Below, piece by piece: positions 43,636 to 52,610 of a stretch of 64,000 bases of DNA; positions within the stretch are counted from its first letter, which is position 1; each line of letters opens with the position of its first letter. Below the pieces are notes generated by a model. The model was given only the letters and a program-made list of their open reading frames with translations, was not told where the DNA came from and did not search any database. The position numbers and the translations under genes were made by a program. This DNA comes from Silvimonas iriomotensis (GTDB lineage Bacteria; Pseudomonadota; Gammaproteobacteria; Burkholderiales; Chitinibacteraceae): assembly GCF_014645535.1 (NCBI RefSeq), contig NZ_BMLX01000002.1:682001-746000 (forward strand), read 5' to 3'.

Positions 43636-43650
43636 AACCTGGTCCAGGTT
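43636..43650 (-). promoter_or_regulatory. Palindrome upstream of the kinase gene
   Basis: AACCTGG-T-CCAGGTT, 26 bp before the kinase start. Its position and the CTGG/CCAG core are compatible with a GntR/HutC operator. On the plus strand a T-run follows it, so a weak terminator is another reading. Confidence 0.45.
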
Positions 43651-43727
43651 TTTTTGTTTCATGTTTTCTTTTTGTCGCCGCCTCTTTTGATGCGGCGCAG
43701 CACTGCATACGGCATAAGCAAAAACGG

Positions 43728-43755
43728 CAATGCCGCCATAATGATGGCGGCATTG
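43728..43755 (-). terminator. Terminator after cysH
   Basis: Perfect 12-base arms CAATGCCGCCAT / ATGGCGGCATTG around a 4-nt loop. In the minus direction it is followed by CCG and a run of five T. Confidence 0.85.
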
Positions 43756-43796
43756 TAAGAATCAGGCAACGAATCCGGCGTTCGCGTTGCGAACTA

Positions 43797-44525
43797 TCAA
43801 CGATTTACCGACGAAACAAACGACACCGCGCTCACTTCGCCGCCGTCTTTCACGTGCAGGCCGCATTCCTTGTTTTCCGGATTTTCCCACCACCAGCGGC
43901 CAGCGCGAACGTCTTCGCCCATCGCAATGGCGCGCGTACAGGGCGCGCAGCCGATCGAGGGGTAATGCCGATCGTGCAACTTGTTGTAGGGCACGTTGTT
44001 GGCCTTGATATAGGCCCACACGTCTTTTTCGGTCCACTCGATCAGCGGGTTGAATTTCTCCAGCCCGTTGCCGGCGTCATATTCCTGGTTGCCAAGATCG
44101 GTCCGGGTGGGCGATTGCTCGCGACGCAGACCCGTCACCCAGGCCTTCTTGCCTTTCAGTGCGCGCTGCAGCGGTTCGATCTTGCGGATATGACAACAGG
44201 ATTTGCGCAGGTCGACAGACTCATAAAAACCGTTGACGCCGTTGTCTTTGACATAGGCTTCCACCGCTGCGGCGTCCGGGAAAAACACCTGCACCGCGTG
44301 TTCCGGATAGCGCTCACGCACGGTTTGCATCAGTTCATAGGTTTCTTCCGGCAGGCGGCCGGTGTCCAGGCTGAACGCAGCAATGCCGATGTTATTGCGG
44401 GCGATCAGATCGGTCAGCACCATGTCTTCGGCACCAAACGAGTTGGCAAACACGGCGGGCGAATAATCAGCGGCAATCCGCTTGAGCAGTGCCAGTGTGT
44501 CGGCAATCTTGCTGTCGAGATCCAT
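43797..44525 (-). CDS. cysH: Assimilatory adenylyl-sulfate (APS) reductase
   Basis: 242 residues from ATG 44525. Besides the catalytic KECGLH near the C-terminus it has two cysteine pairs, KSCCHIRK and GCAPCTR, which bind a [4Fe-4S] cluster and mark the APS-using form rather than the PAPS-using E. coli form. SFGAEDMVL and SLDTGRLPEETYELM are the nucleotide-binding blocks. It reduces APS to sulfite. It is followed upstream by a TSUP transporter gene 37 bp away. Confidence 0.94.
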   Translation of the reverse strand: MDLDSKIADTLALLKRIAADYSPAVFANSFGAEDMVLTDLIARNNIGIAAFSLDTGRLPEETYELMQTVRERYPEHAVQVFFPDAAAVEAYVKDNGVNGFYESVDLRKSCCHIRKIEPLQRALKGKKAWVTGLRREQSPTRTDLGNQEYDAGNGLEKFNPLIEWTEKDVWAYIKANNVPYNKLHDRHYPSIGCAPCTRAIAMGEDVRAGRWWWENPENKECGLHVKDGGEVSAVSFVSSVNR

Positions 44526-44562
44526 CAAAGACTCCGAAGGCGATGAATTCAGAAAAAGTGGC

Positions 44563-45336
44563 TTAAAAGACCAATTTGCTGCCAACCAGGGCCAGCATCA
44601 AGGCCAACAAGGGGCGCAGCAGGCGATCGGGCAGACGGCCGGAAAGCTGGCTGCCAAAGTAAATGCCCGGCAGCGAACCAATCAGCAAATATCCCAGAAT
44701 GCCCCAATCCAGATTACCCAGCCCGGCATGACCCAGACCCGCCACCAGCGTCAGCGGCACGGCATGGGCAATTTCGGTACCGACAAGGCGGGATGTCGGG
44801 ATCAGCGGGTACAGCAAAAACAGGGCGATGGTACCCAGCGCACCGGCACCAATTGATGACAAGGTCACGATCACGCCCAGCACCAGGCCGACAATGACCG
44901 TAATGACGCGGCGATGCATCGAATCGGCTTTCAGGGTCAGTTCACCTGAAAACGTGGCTTTCTGGATCAGTGGTTTGATCAGGATGGCGACCGCCGTCAG
45001 CAGCAGCGCCACGCCCAGCATATGTTTGATCAGGCCGTTGATGACGGCCTGGTCTGTTTGCAGACGGTGCAGGAAAAACACGGTGACCATGGCCGCCGGC
45101 ACGCTGCCCAACGCCAGCCAGCCGGTGATTTTCCAGTCGATATTGCGGTTGCGGTGGTGCACCCACACGCCGCCGGATTTGGTAATGGCGGCATACAACA
45201 GATCAGTACCGACCGCCGTGGCGGGGTTGATACCAAAAAACAACAGGATCGGCGTCATCAAAGAGCCGCCGCCCACGCCAGTCATACCCACAATAAATCC
45301 GACCAGAAGGCCGGAAACAATGAAACCCAACGTCAT
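44563..45336 (-). CDS. TSUP-family (TauE/SafE) anion transporter
   Basis: 257 residues from ATG 45336, with about eight membrane segments. The two internal repeats show GFIVGMTGVGGGSLMTPILL and SSIGAGALGTIALFLLYP, the family signature. These proteins move sulfite, sulfonates or related anions. Co-direction with cysH (37 bp gap) and divergence from cysB suggest a role in sulfate or sulfite handling. Confidence 0.9.
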   Translation of the reverse strand: MTLGFIVSGLLVGFIVGMTGVGGGSLMTPILLFFGINPATAVGTDLLYAAITKSGGVWVHHRNRNIDWKITGWLALGSVPAAMVTVFFLHRLQTDQAVINGLIKHMLGVALLLTAVAILIKPLIQKATFSGELTLKADSMHRRVITVIVGLVLGVIVTLSSIGAGALGTIALFLLYPLIPTSRLVGTEIAHAVPLTLVAGLGHAGLGNLDWGILGYLLIGSLPGIYFGSQLSGRLPDRLLRPLLALMLALVGSKLVF

Positions 45337-45468
45337 CCAAGTACCCCTCACTTGAGGGATACACAGACCGTTTTTTCCCCCGGAACTGGCGATCATATCA
45401 TTGGGTTTATAATGCTATAGACTGTTATGTTAAGATTTTAGAATGCGTGGTTATTTATTGGGAACGCC
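45337..45468. promoter_or_regulatory. Divergent TSUP-cysH / cysB promoter region
   Basis: 132 bp between divergent starts, AT-rich from 45395 to 45465. CysB itself is the obvious candidate regulator of this gap, but CysB sites are too loose to call by eye. Confidence 0.45.
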
Positions 45469-46419
45469 ATGAAATTACAGCAATTGCGATACCTGGTTGA
45501 AGTATCAAAACAAGGACTCAACGTCTCTGAAGCAGCAGAAAAACTGCATACGTCACAGCCCGGGATTTCCAAACAGATCCGCTTGCTGGAAGACGAACTG
45601 GGTGTACAGATCTTTATCCGCAACGGCAAACGCGTGGTTGATGTGACCGCGCCGGGGCGCGAGATCCTGCACATTGCCGAACGCATCCTGATGCAGGCGC
45701 AGAACCTCAAGCGCATTGGTGAAGAGTTCGTGAACGTGGAAGGCGGCAGCCTGACCATTGCCACCACGCACACGCAGGCGCGTTACGCCCTGCCGCGGAC
45801 CATCAAGGCGTTCCTGTCGCGTTACCCCAAGGTGCGGCTGTCGATCAAACAAGGCAGCCCGACCCAGATCAGCGAAATGGTGGTCGAAGGCGAGGCCGAT
45901 ATCGCCATCGCCACGGAAGGCATCGACCATTACCCGGAACTGGCCATGCTGCCGTGCTACGAATGGAACCGGTCCATCGTGGTACCGGAAGGCCACCCGC
46001 TGGCGGCGCTGGATCGCAAGATCGGTCTGGATGATGTCGCGGCCTACCCGCTGGTGACGTACGACTTTGCCTTTACCGGCCGTTCGCTGATCAACCGCGC
46101 TTTCGAAAAGCAGGGCCTGACCCCCAATGTCGTGCTCACCGCCATCGACTCTGACGTGATCAAGACCTACGTCACGCTGGGTCTGGGCGTGGGTATTCTA
46201 GCGACCATGGCTTTTGAACCGGAACGTGATCGCGGCTTGGTGGCGATTGATGCCGGCCATTTGTTCGAGCCCTCGGTCACGCGCATTGGCGTGCGCCGTG
46301 ATGCCTATCTGCGCGGTTATGCCTTTGACTTTATCGAGCTGTTCTCGCCGCACCTGACGCGCGAAACCGTTCAGGGCTCTTTGCTGATGAGCGAGCCGGA
46401 AGGCGAAGAAGAGGAATAA
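45469..46419 (+). CDS. cysB: LysR-type regulator CysB
   Basis: 316 residues. MKLQQLRYLVEVSKQGLNVS and SQPGISKQIRLLEDELGVQI are the CysB helix-turn-helix. The effector domain (about 90-300) keeps TIATTHTQARYALP and KQGSPTQISEMV, the N-acetylserine/sulfate-binding blocks of CysB/Cbl. It controls sulfur assimilation. The acidic tail EPEGEEEE is unusual but short. A terminator follows. Confidence 0.95.
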   Translation: MKLQQLRYLVEVSKQGLNVSEAAEKLHTSQPGISKQIRLLEDELGVQIFIRNGKRVVDVTAPGREILHIAERILMQAQNLKRIGEEFVNVEGGSLTIATTHTQARYALPRTIKAFLSRYPKVRLSIKQGSPTQISEMVVEGEADIAIATEGIDHYPELAMLPCYEWNRSIVVPEGHPLAALDRKIGLDDVAAYPLVTYDFAFTGRSLINRAFEKQGLTPNVVLTAIDSDVIKTYVTLGLGVGILATMAFEPERDRGLVAIDAGHLFEPSVTRIGVRRDAYLRGYAFDFIELFSPHLTRETVQGSLLMSEPEGEEEE

Positions 46420-46437
46420 TCGCCCAGTCACCGGGCA

Positions 46438-46470
46438 CAAAAAAAAGGCCAGCAACTGCTGGCCTTTTTT
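46438..46470. terminator. Bidirectional terminator after cysB
   Basis: A-run, GGCCAGCA, AC, TGCTGGCC, T-run. It lies between convergent cysB and the DUF2322-like gene. Confidence 0.9.
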
Positions 46471-46489
46471 ACGTCTGCGCCCTGCCCGC

Positions 46490-46801
46490 TCAGGCCGGCA
46501 GCAAGCGTACGGAGAACGGCTGACCACCCTCGGCCAGCGTCAGCAGGCGATCAATATTGGGATGCTTGCCCGGGTTGGCACGTGCATCGACCGTGTGTTC
46601 GGCATACAGGCGCAGGCCTTTGTCGGCGGCGACGGTATCGATGGCGCCAAATTCCTGGTACAGCGCGTGGTATACCCGCACGCTGCCGGCCTGGCCGGGT
46701 TTGTTTTCAAGGCGGGCGGCGACGGTTTCGCCATCAAGCAGTTCCAGACCAGCCAGGTGGTCAACGGTGGGCAAGCCAGCCAGTACTTCAGCAAATTGCA
46801 T
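46490..46801 (-). CDS. DUF2322-like protein
   Basis: 103 residues, soluble. The run HLAGLELLDGETVAARLENK and the block AEHTVDARANPGKHPNIDRL resemble the DUF2322 family found mainly in betaproteobacteria and Neisseria relatives. No function is known and no catalytic motif is seen. It sits alone, 79 bp after the HD-GYP gene on the same strand. Confidence 0.72.
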   Translation of the reverse strand: MQFAEVLAGLPTVDHLAGLELLDGETVAARLENKPGQAGSVRVYHALYQEFGAIDTVAADKGLRLYAEHTVDARANPGKHPNIDRLLTLAEGGQPFSVRLLPA

Positions 46802-46880
46802 GGATCAGTTCCTGCGTTTCTTGTGGAATAAAAACAAGTAAAAAGAAAGGTAAGAGAACACGCGGCCTGGTCGGCACCGC

Positions 46881-47852
46881 TTACAGGCCCATGGCCGCAG
46901 CGCCCCAGACTTGTTCAAACTGGACACGCCCGACCAGCGCGGCCGGCTCCAGCATGTCGGTAATCGCAAACTGCGGTTTGCCGGTATCGCGATCAACCGG
47001 CTCCAGCAAGGGCATGTCGGCATCGTCAAACAAGGCGGTCACCAGCGGCGCGGATTCATTGGCGTAATGCTTCACCACGCCGCTCTCGCCGTTGGCAAGG
47101 CGCACCACCGCGCCCGGCGGGAACAGGCCCAGCGTATCGCCAAACAGGCGGCCCAGCTTGGCGTCCGCAGCGCTGCCATGGGCGCGCAAAGTGCGGAACA
47201 AGGCGCTATCAACCACACTGCCGCTACGCCAGGCCGACTGGGTCAGCATGGCGCAATAACGGTCGGCCAGACCGATCAGCCGCGCTTCAAAGCGCAACTC
47301 TTCCCCTTCCAGCCGCGCCGGGTAACCGCTGCCATCGGGCATTTCATGGTGTTGCAGCACGCAATCGAGCCACAACTGGTCCGACACGCCCAGCCGGCGC
47401 AGCATTTCCCGGCCAATCATCGGGTGACGATGCATTTCTTCGCGTTGTGCGCTGGAAAGCGGCGTGGATTGCTGCGCCAGGGTTTCCTGCAGCGCCATCA
47501 TGCCCATGTTCATGGTCAGGGCAGCGCTGACGACTGACTGGCGATCCAGCGGGTTCATGTCCAGCCGCTCGCACACCAGATCAACCACGATGGCGGTATC
47601 GACCGAGTGCCGGATACCGTAACCGCCTTCCTGCGCATGCAGGATAACGGCCAGTGCCACATCGGCATCTTGCTCGCACGCCAGTTGCAGTTGCCAGACG
47701 ATATCGGTCAGGCGCTGGGTGAAATCACCCTGGTCCGGGTGGCGCTCAAGCAGATCGAACAGTTTGAAGCGGGCATTAAGCACCAGGCTGGCGACAGAAC
47801 GCGCGGCGGGAGGTGTAGTCACGGTGTCGCGGGCAGGTTGCGCGGCAGGCAT
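46881..47852 (-). CDS. HD-GYP domain protein with degenerate HD site
   Basis: 323 residues. Residues about 75-215 form an HD-GYP domain: HSVDTAIV, then HPMIGREML, HHEMPDGSGYP and LADRYCAM are all in place. The metal-binding HD of HDxGK, however, is replaced (AALTMNMGMMAL reads M-N there), so c-di-GMP phosphodiesterase activity is doubtful. A C-terminal segment (about 235-320, PPGAVVRLANGESGVVKHYA) is the small beta domain often found after such proteins. It may be a c-di-GMP-related scaffold. Confidence 0.85.
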   Translation of the reverse strand: MPAAQPARDTVTTPPAARSVASLVLNARFKLFDLLERHPDQGDFTQRLTDIVWQLQLACEQDADVALAVILHAQEGGYGIRHSVDTAIVVDLVCERLDMNPLDRQSVVSAALTMNMGMMALQETLAQQSTPLSSAQREEMHRHPMIGREMLRRLGVSDQLWLDCVLQHHEMPDGSGYPARLEGEELRFEARLIGLADRYCAMLTQSAWRSGSVVDSALFRTLRAHGSAADAKLGRLFGDTLGLFPPGAVVRLANGESGVVKHYANESAPLVTALFDDADMPLLEPVDRDTGKPQFAITDMLEPAALVGRVQFEQVWGAAAMGL

Positions 47853-47966
47853 GTTGGGGGTGGGTCCGTTCAGGTGGCCGGTTGATCCATCATTGTATGG
47901 TTCAATCCGGCCCTCTGGTCAAACCGGGTGCCAGGCAATGAGACACCTGGCGCGACGTGATGCAGA

Positions 47967-48158
47967 TCAGACTTCTTCGATCCAGGCGGCCTGGATGGCT
48001 TCCAGGATGCGTTCGCCGCAGCGGGAGGGCTCGTCATCAAAGTCATCCAGCGCCATGACCCATTCCATCAGGTCAGTAAAGCGGATGGTCCGCGGGTCGA
48101 TTTCCGGAAAGCGGTCCGCCAGTTCAATGGCGATGTCATGGGTATCGGTCCACTTCAT
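47967..48158 (-). CDS. iscX: Fe-S assembly protein IscX
   Basis: 63 residues from ATG 48158. MKWTDTHDIAIELADRFPEI and the acidic FDDEPSRCGERILEAIQAAW are the IscX/YfhJ signatures. It binds IscS and iron and tunes cluster assembly. It closes the isc operon and overlaps the YbaK-family gene by 4 bp. Confidence 0.95.
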   Translation of the reverse strand: MKWTDTHDIAIELADRFPEIDPRTIRFTDLMEWVMALDDFDDEPSRCGERILEAIQAAWIEEV

Positions 48159-48646
48159 ACTGCACTCTCCTCTTTGATCCGGGCGACGCGGCCGGTGGTC
48201 AAGGCCACCAGCTCCGCGGGGGTCAGCCGGAATACGCTGTTCGGGGTTCCTGCTGCTGCCCACAGTTCGGCGTAGCTCAGCAGGTCTTCATCAATCAGGA
48301 CGATGGGGTCTTCCAGGTGCGCCACCGGGGCAACGCCGCCAATGGCAAAACCGGTTTTCTCACGCACGAAATCGGCATCGGCCCGGCCCACCTTTTGCCC
48401 TACCAGTTCGGTCACGCTTTTCTCGCAGACGCGGTTGCGGCCACTGGTGACTACCAGCACCAGCTGATTGCTCTGGCGCGTTTTCAGGATAATGGATTTG
48501 GCAATTTGCGCCACATCGCAACCAATGGCCGCGGCGGCATCGACTGCCGTCCGGGTAGATGCATCAAAGGTGACGATGCGCGCCGCAATGCCATGGCGCG
48601 TGAGCACGTCGGCTACGCGTTGCTGACTTGCAGAGACATCTGTCAT
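48155..48646 (-). CDS. YbaK/EbsC-family aminoacyl-tRNA deacylase-like protein
   Basis: 163 residues from ATG 48646. The Lys of AQIAKSIILKT, LVVTSGRNRVCEKSVTELVG and GFAIGGVAPVAHLEDPIVLI mark the YbaK/ProX fold, whose members hydrolyse mischarged Pro-tRNA or Cys-tRNA. It lies inside the isc operon, overlapping fdx by 1 bp and iscX by 4 bp. Translational coupling to cysteine-using Fe-S genes suggests a role tied to cysteine, which is inference. Confidence 0.9.
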   Translation of the reverse strand: MTDVSASQQRVADVLTRHGIAARIVTFDASTRTAVDAAAAIGCDVAQIAKSIILKTRQSNQLVLVVTSGRNRVCEKSVTELVGQKVGRADADFVREKTGFAIGGVAPVAHLEDPIVLIDEDLLSYAELWAAAGTPNSVFRLTPAELVALTTGRVARIKEESAV

Positions 48647-48984
48647 CAGTGGTTTTCCCGGGCGTGATTGATGGTGTACTTGGGGATTTCGACCACCAGA
48701 TCGGTTTCTTCCACAATCGCCTGGCACGACAGGCGCGATTGCGCGGTCAGGCCCCAGGCCTTGTCCAGCAAGTCGTCTTCCAGCTCGTCGCTGGCTTCCA
48801 GGCTGTTGAAACCTTCACGCACGATGACGTGACAGGTGGTGCAGGCACACGATTTTTCGCAGGCGTGCTCGATCTCGATGTCATTTTCGAGCAGCACATC
48901 ACAGATCGAAGTGCCCGGCTCGGCTTCAAGGACCGCGCCATCCGGGCACAACACGGGATGAGGCAGTACGACGATTTGAGTCAC
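48646..48984 (-). CDS. fdx: ISC-type [2Fe-2S] ferredoxin
   Basis: 112 residues. Cluster ligands are C42, C48, C51 and a Cys near 87 (SRLSCQAIV), the ISC ferredoxin pattern. It supplies electrons for cluster formation on IscU. It lies 41 bp after hscA and is coupled to the YbaK-family gene. Confidence 0.96.
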   Translation of the reverse strand: MTQIVVLPHPVLCPDGAVLEAEPGTSICDVLLENDIEIEHACEKSCACTTCHVIVREGFNSLEASDELEDDLLDKAWGLTAQSRLSCQAIVEETDLVVEIPKYTINHARENH

Positions 48985-49025
48985 GTTACAGTCCCTTCGG
49001 GTTACGGGTGTTCAGTTGGGCGCGT

Positions 49026-50882
49026 TCAGAGTTCGCCAATCTTCTGGCCGGCAAGGCCACGCTTCACGGCAGCATCCATGCGGCGACCGGCGAATTCCAC
49101 CGTTGCCTGGTTCAGTGCTTCGGCCGTGGTGCGGATCAGATCGGCATCGCTACCGGCCAGGCGCTGGCGCAGATCATCGAGCACGGCGTGAATGGCCGCG
49201 CGTTCAGCGTCATCCAGCAATTGGCCATCAACCTCCAGCGCGGCTTCCGTCGCCTGCAACAGGCTGGTGGCTTCCACTTTGGCCTCGGCCAGTTTGCGCG
49301 CGGTCATGTCGTCGGCCGCGTGGGTCATCGACTCGCTCAACATGCGGCCGATTTCTTCATCCGACAAACCATACGACGGCTTGACCGCGATACTGGCTTC
49401 CAGGCCGGTGGATTGCTCCCGCGCCGACACGCTCAACAAGCCGTCGGCATCCACCTGGAACGTGACGCGAATCCGCGCCGCACCGGCGACCATGGGCGGA
49501 ATGCCGCGCAATTCAAAGCGCGCCAGCGAACGGCAGTCGCTGACCATTTCACGCTCGCCTTGCAGCACGTGAATGGCCATGGCGGTCTGGCCATCTTTGT
49601 AAGTGGTGAATTCCTGGGCGCGTGCGGTCGGGATGGTGGAATTGCGCGGAATGACCTTCTCGGTCAGGCCACCCATGGTTTCCAGCCCCAAAGACAACGG
49701 AATGACGTCCAGCAGCAGCCATTCATCATCGCCCTTGTTGCCTGCCAGCACGTCGGCTTGCATGGCCGCGCCCAGCGCCACCACTTTGTCCGGGTCCAGG
49801 TTGGTCAGCGGCGTCTTGCCGAAGAATTCGGTCACGGCGCGGCGCACTTGCGGCATGCGCGTCGCGCCGCCCACCAGCACCACACCCTTGATGTCATTGA
49901 CGGTGAGCTTGGCATCGCGCAGCGCCTTTTTCACCGGCAGCAGCGTTTTTTGCACCAGGTGCGAAGTCAGCTCGTGCAGTTTGTCTGCGGTCAGTTCCTG
50001 ATCCACCATTTGCCCGTCAGAGAGCATGGCGGTCAGGTGCGTGCTGTCGTGATCGGTGAGCGCTTCCTTGGCTTCACGGGCGCGCGTCAGCAACAGGCGC
50101 GAGTCTTGCGCATTCAGGCGCGACAGGCCGGTTTGCTCCATCGCCCAACAGTGAATGCGGTGATCAAAATCATCGCCACCCAGTTGCGAATCACCCGAGG
50201 TTGCGCGCACTTCAAACACACCGCGGGTCAGCTCCAGGATCGACACATCAAAGGTGCCGCCGCCCAGGTCATACACCACAAAGGTGCCTTCGGCGCCGTT
50301 ATCAAGGCCATAGGCAATGGCTGCAGCGGTGGGTTCGTTGAGCAGGCGCAGCACATTCAAACCGGCCAGACGCGCCGCGTCTTTGGTGGCCTGGCGCTGG
50401 GCGTCGTCAAAATACGCCGGCACAGTAATCACCGCGCCAACCAGTTCGCCGCCCATGCTTTCTTCGGCACGATCTTTGAGCGTACGCAGGATATCGGCAG
50501 AGACTTCCACCGGGCTTTTGATACCAGCGGCGGTTTGCAGCTTGAGCATGCCCGGCTCATCGACAAAGCGGTAAGGCGTAGCCAGTTCCGCGATGTCTTT
50601 CAGGCCACGGCCCATGAAGCGCTTGACCGACACGACGGTGTTGGCCGGGTCCTTGTTTTGCTTTGCCTGCGCGGCACGGCCCACCAGCACACCGCCGTCG
50701 GCCGCGTAATTGACCACCGAGGGCAACAGCGCGCGGCCATCATGATCAGGCAGGCAGACCGCGCTGCCGCTGCGCACGGTGGCAACCAGCGAGTTGGTGG
50801 TGCCAAGGTCGATCCCGACCGCCAGACGATGCTGGTGCGGGGCGGTGGACATGCCAGGTTCGGCGATTTGCAGTAAGGCCAT
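49026..50882 (-). CDS. hscA: Fe-S cluster chaperone HscA (Hsp70 family)
   Basis: 618 residues from ATG 50882. The ATPase domain has [32 protein letters not shown] and [16 protein letters not shown]; the substrate-binding domain starts near 390. It binds the LPPVK motif of IscU and, with HscB, helps cluster transfer. It lies between hscB (162 bp upstream) and fdx. Confidence 0.96.
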   Translation of the reverse strand: MALLQIAEPGMSTAPHQHRLAVGIDLGTTNSLVATVRSGSAVCLPDHDGRALLPSVVNYAADGGVLVGRAAQAKQNKDPANTVVSVKRFMGRGLKDIAELATPYRFVDEPGMLKLQTAAGIKSPVEVSADILRTLKDRAEESMGGELVGAVITVPAYFDDAQRQATKDAARLAGLNVLRLLNEPTAAAIAYGLDNGAEGTFVVYDLGGGTFDVSILELTRGVFEVRATSGDSQLGGDDFDHRIHCWAMEQTGLSRLNAQDSRLLLTRAREAKEALTDHDSTHLTAMLSDGQMVDQELTADKLHELTSHLVQKTLLPVKKALRDAKLTVNDIKGVVLVGGATRMPQVRRAVTEFFGKTPLTNLDPDKVVALGAAMQADVLAGNKGDDEWLLLDVIPLSLGLETMGGLTEKVIPRNSTIPTARAQEFTTYKDGQTAMAIHVLQGEREMVSDCRSLARFELRGIPPMVAGAARIRVTFQVDADGLLSVSAREQSTGLEASIAVKPSYGLSDEEIGRMLSESMTHAADDMTARKLAEAKVEATSLLQATEAALEVDGQLLDDAERAAIHAVLDDLRQRLAGSDADLIRTTAEALNQATVEFAGRRMDAAVKRGLAGQKIGEL

Positions 50883-51044
50883 AGCTCGTAAAGTCAAAAA
50901 GGCGCGCGTTATTGCTGCCGCGCGCCTGGATTGAAACCAGAAGACCGGCTTCTGGCGATAACTCGCGTTTGCCTGCGCCGTTATCGGCCAGAACAAACGC
51001 GGTCAGATGGATTGCACGGGCCGCCCTGGGGCGACCCGTCAGTA

Positions 51045-51578
51045 TCAGTACAGAACAGACTCGATGGCGTTGCCGATTTCCTGATCCAGCCGCTCCATGA
51101 AACGCATCTTGCGCACAATCATGGCGGCATCGTCATAGCGAGCCTCGTCGTCGATCAGGCGGGACAACTCGTCTTCCATGGCGCCGATTTCCTGGCGCAG
51201 TTCATGGTTGAGTTCTTCCAGCCGCTCCACATTTTGCGACGCCTTGCCCTCGGCAATGTGCTCACGCCAGATCATCTGGTTCATCAGAAAATCCATGGGC
51301 ATGGCGGTGTTGGTTTCTTCCTGCGTATCCACACCATTGAGTTTGAGCAGATAACGGGCGCGGGAAACCGGGGACTTGAGGGTTTGATAGCCTTCGTTCA
51401 GGCGCGTGGCAACCTGCAGCGAGACCCGCTTTTCAGTGTCATCGCTACCGGCAAAACGGTCGGGGTGCCAGGTGGCCTGAAGCGCACGGTACTGCGCTTC
51501 CAGAGCTTTTGTATCAAGCGCAAAAGCGGCCGGGAGCTGGAATACCTCGAAATGAGTCTGGTTGAAGTCGAAATTCAT
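51045..51578 (-). CDS. hscB: Fe-S cluster co-chaperone HscB (J-protein)
   Basis: 177 residues. The J-domain has HPD at 38-40 (ATWHPDRFAG), followed by the three-helix IscU-binding domain (about 95-175, LMNQMIWREHIAEGKASQNV). It stimulates HscA and delivers IscU. It is separated from iscA by 118 bp that hold a hairpin. Confidence 0.96.
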   Translation of the reverse strand: MNFDFNQTHFEVFQLPAAFALDTKALEAQYRALQATWHPDRFAGSDDTEKRVSLQVATRLNEGYQTLKSPVSRARYLLKLNGVDTQEETNTAMPMDFLMNQMIWREHIAEGKASQNVERLEELNHELRQEIGAMEDELSRLIDDEARYDDAAMIVRKMRFMERLDQEIGNAIESVLY

Positions 51579-51624
51579 CGGGCGGTGCTGGCCTGGGTCG
51601 CGTGAACCTGCAGATTAACAAGAA

Positions 51625-51641
51625 AACGGGCTATACCCGTT
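51625..51641 (-). terminator. Weak terminator between iscA and hscB
   Basis: AACGGG, 5-nt loop, CCCGTT, followed on the minus strand by TTCTTG. It may lower hscBA-fdx expression relative to iscSUA. Confidence 0.55.
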
Positions 51642-51696
51642 CTTTTTAACGCCGCCCTGCCCGCGTGATCGCAAGGCAGGGGTTCAGTCATGCCGC

Positions 51697-52020
51697 TCAG
51701 ACGTGGAAACTCTCGCCGCAGCCGCACTCGTTTTTCACGTTCGGATTATTGAACTTGAAGCCTTCGTTCAGCCCTTCCTTGGCGTAATCAAGCTCGGTCC
51801 CGTCGATGTACGGCAGGCTCTTGGCATCGGTAAAAATCTGCACGCCAAAGCTGGTAAATACCAGATCGGTATCCGCTTGCACGTCCACGAATTCCAGCTT
51901 GTAGGCCATGCCGGAACAGCCCGATGTCTTCACTGCCAGACGCACACCCAAGCCCTTGCCACGACGGGCGAGGTAGCCAGAGATATGGTTCGCAGCGCGT
52001 TCACTCAAAGTCAAAGCCAT
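51697..52020 (-). CDS. iscA: Iron-sulfur carrier IscA
   Basis: 107 residues with the three conserved cysteines C35, C99 and C101 (SGCSG and ECGCG). It is an A-type carrier that passes clusters to apoproteins. It follows iscU by 65 bp. Confidence 0.97.
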   Translation of the reverse strand: MALTLSERAANHISGYLARRGKGLGVRLAVKTSGCSGMAYKLEFVDVQADTDLVFTSFGVQIFTDAKSLPYIDGTELDYAKEGLNEGFKFNNPNVKNECGCGESFHV

Positions 52021-52085
52021 TCAAAAACTCCAGTCCAGTCACGTTACGGATGCCGCGTCATGCCGGCATCCCGATCCAGCCGTGC

Positions 52086-52469
52086 TCAGGCGGTGTGCTT
52101 TTGCTTGTAATCTTCAACCGCTGCCTTGATGGCGTCTTCAGCCAGGATGGAGCAGTGGATTTTCACCGGCGGCAGGGCCAGTTCTTCGGCAATGTGGGTG
52201 TTCTTGATAGCCAGTGCTTCATCCAGCGTCTTGCCCTTGACCCATTCGGTCACCAGCGACGAGGAAGCAATGGCCGAACCACAGCCGTAGGTCTTGAACT
52301 TGGCATCTTCGATCACGCCATCTGCGCCGACCTTGATCTGCAGCTTCATCACGTCGCCACAGGCCGGTGCGCCGACCATGCCGGTACCAACGGTCTCGTC
52401 GCCCTTTTCAAAGGAACCGACGTTGCGCGGATTTTCGTAATGGTCGATTACTTTTTCGCTATAAGCCAT
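52086..52469 (-). CDS. iscU: Iron-sulfur scaffold IscU
   Basis: 127 residues from ATG 52469 (GGAGA upstream). Cluster ligands C37, C63 and C106 and the HscA-recognition motif LPPVK at 99-103 are intact. It is the platform on which IscS-derived sulfur and iron form [2Fe-2S]. A repeat-bearing gap of 143 bp separates it from iscS. Confidence 0.97.
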   Translation of the reverse strand: MAYSEKVIDHYENPRNVGSFEKGDETVGTGMVGAPACGDVMKLQIKVGADGVIEDAKFKTYGCGSAIASSSLVTEWVKGKTLDEALAIKNTHIAEELALPPVKIHCSILAEDAIKAAVEDYKQKHTA

Positions 52470-52480
52470 GAGATTCTCCA

Positions 52481-52610
52481 GTGAGGTGTGAGGGCGAGGT
52501 GTCAGGGGTAAAACCCGTTGGAACCCCACCACTCACGACCTGATTTCAATCTGTTTTTACACCAAGGGATGTGGCGGTTTTTCTCCTCACGCCTCACCCC
52601 TCACGCTCAC
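52481..52610 (-). repeat. Inverted GTGAGG-type repeats between iscS and iscU
   Basis: Clusters of GTGAGG-like hexamers at 52481-52508 (GTGAGGTGTGAGGGCGAGGT) and their complements at 52584-52610 (CTCACGCCTCACCCCTCACG) flank about 75 bp. The transcript could fold into a long imperfect stem between the two cistrons. Confidence 0.7.

Noticed and set aside
43636-43660. Plus-strand terminator reading of the AACCTGG/CCAGGTT dyad
   Set aside because: No plus-strand gene lies upstream; an operator for the minus-strand kinase fits better, though this remains open.
42627-44546. 639-codon plus-strand frame across the kinase and cysH genes
   Set aside because: It spans three minus-strand features with clear families and has no recognisable domain.
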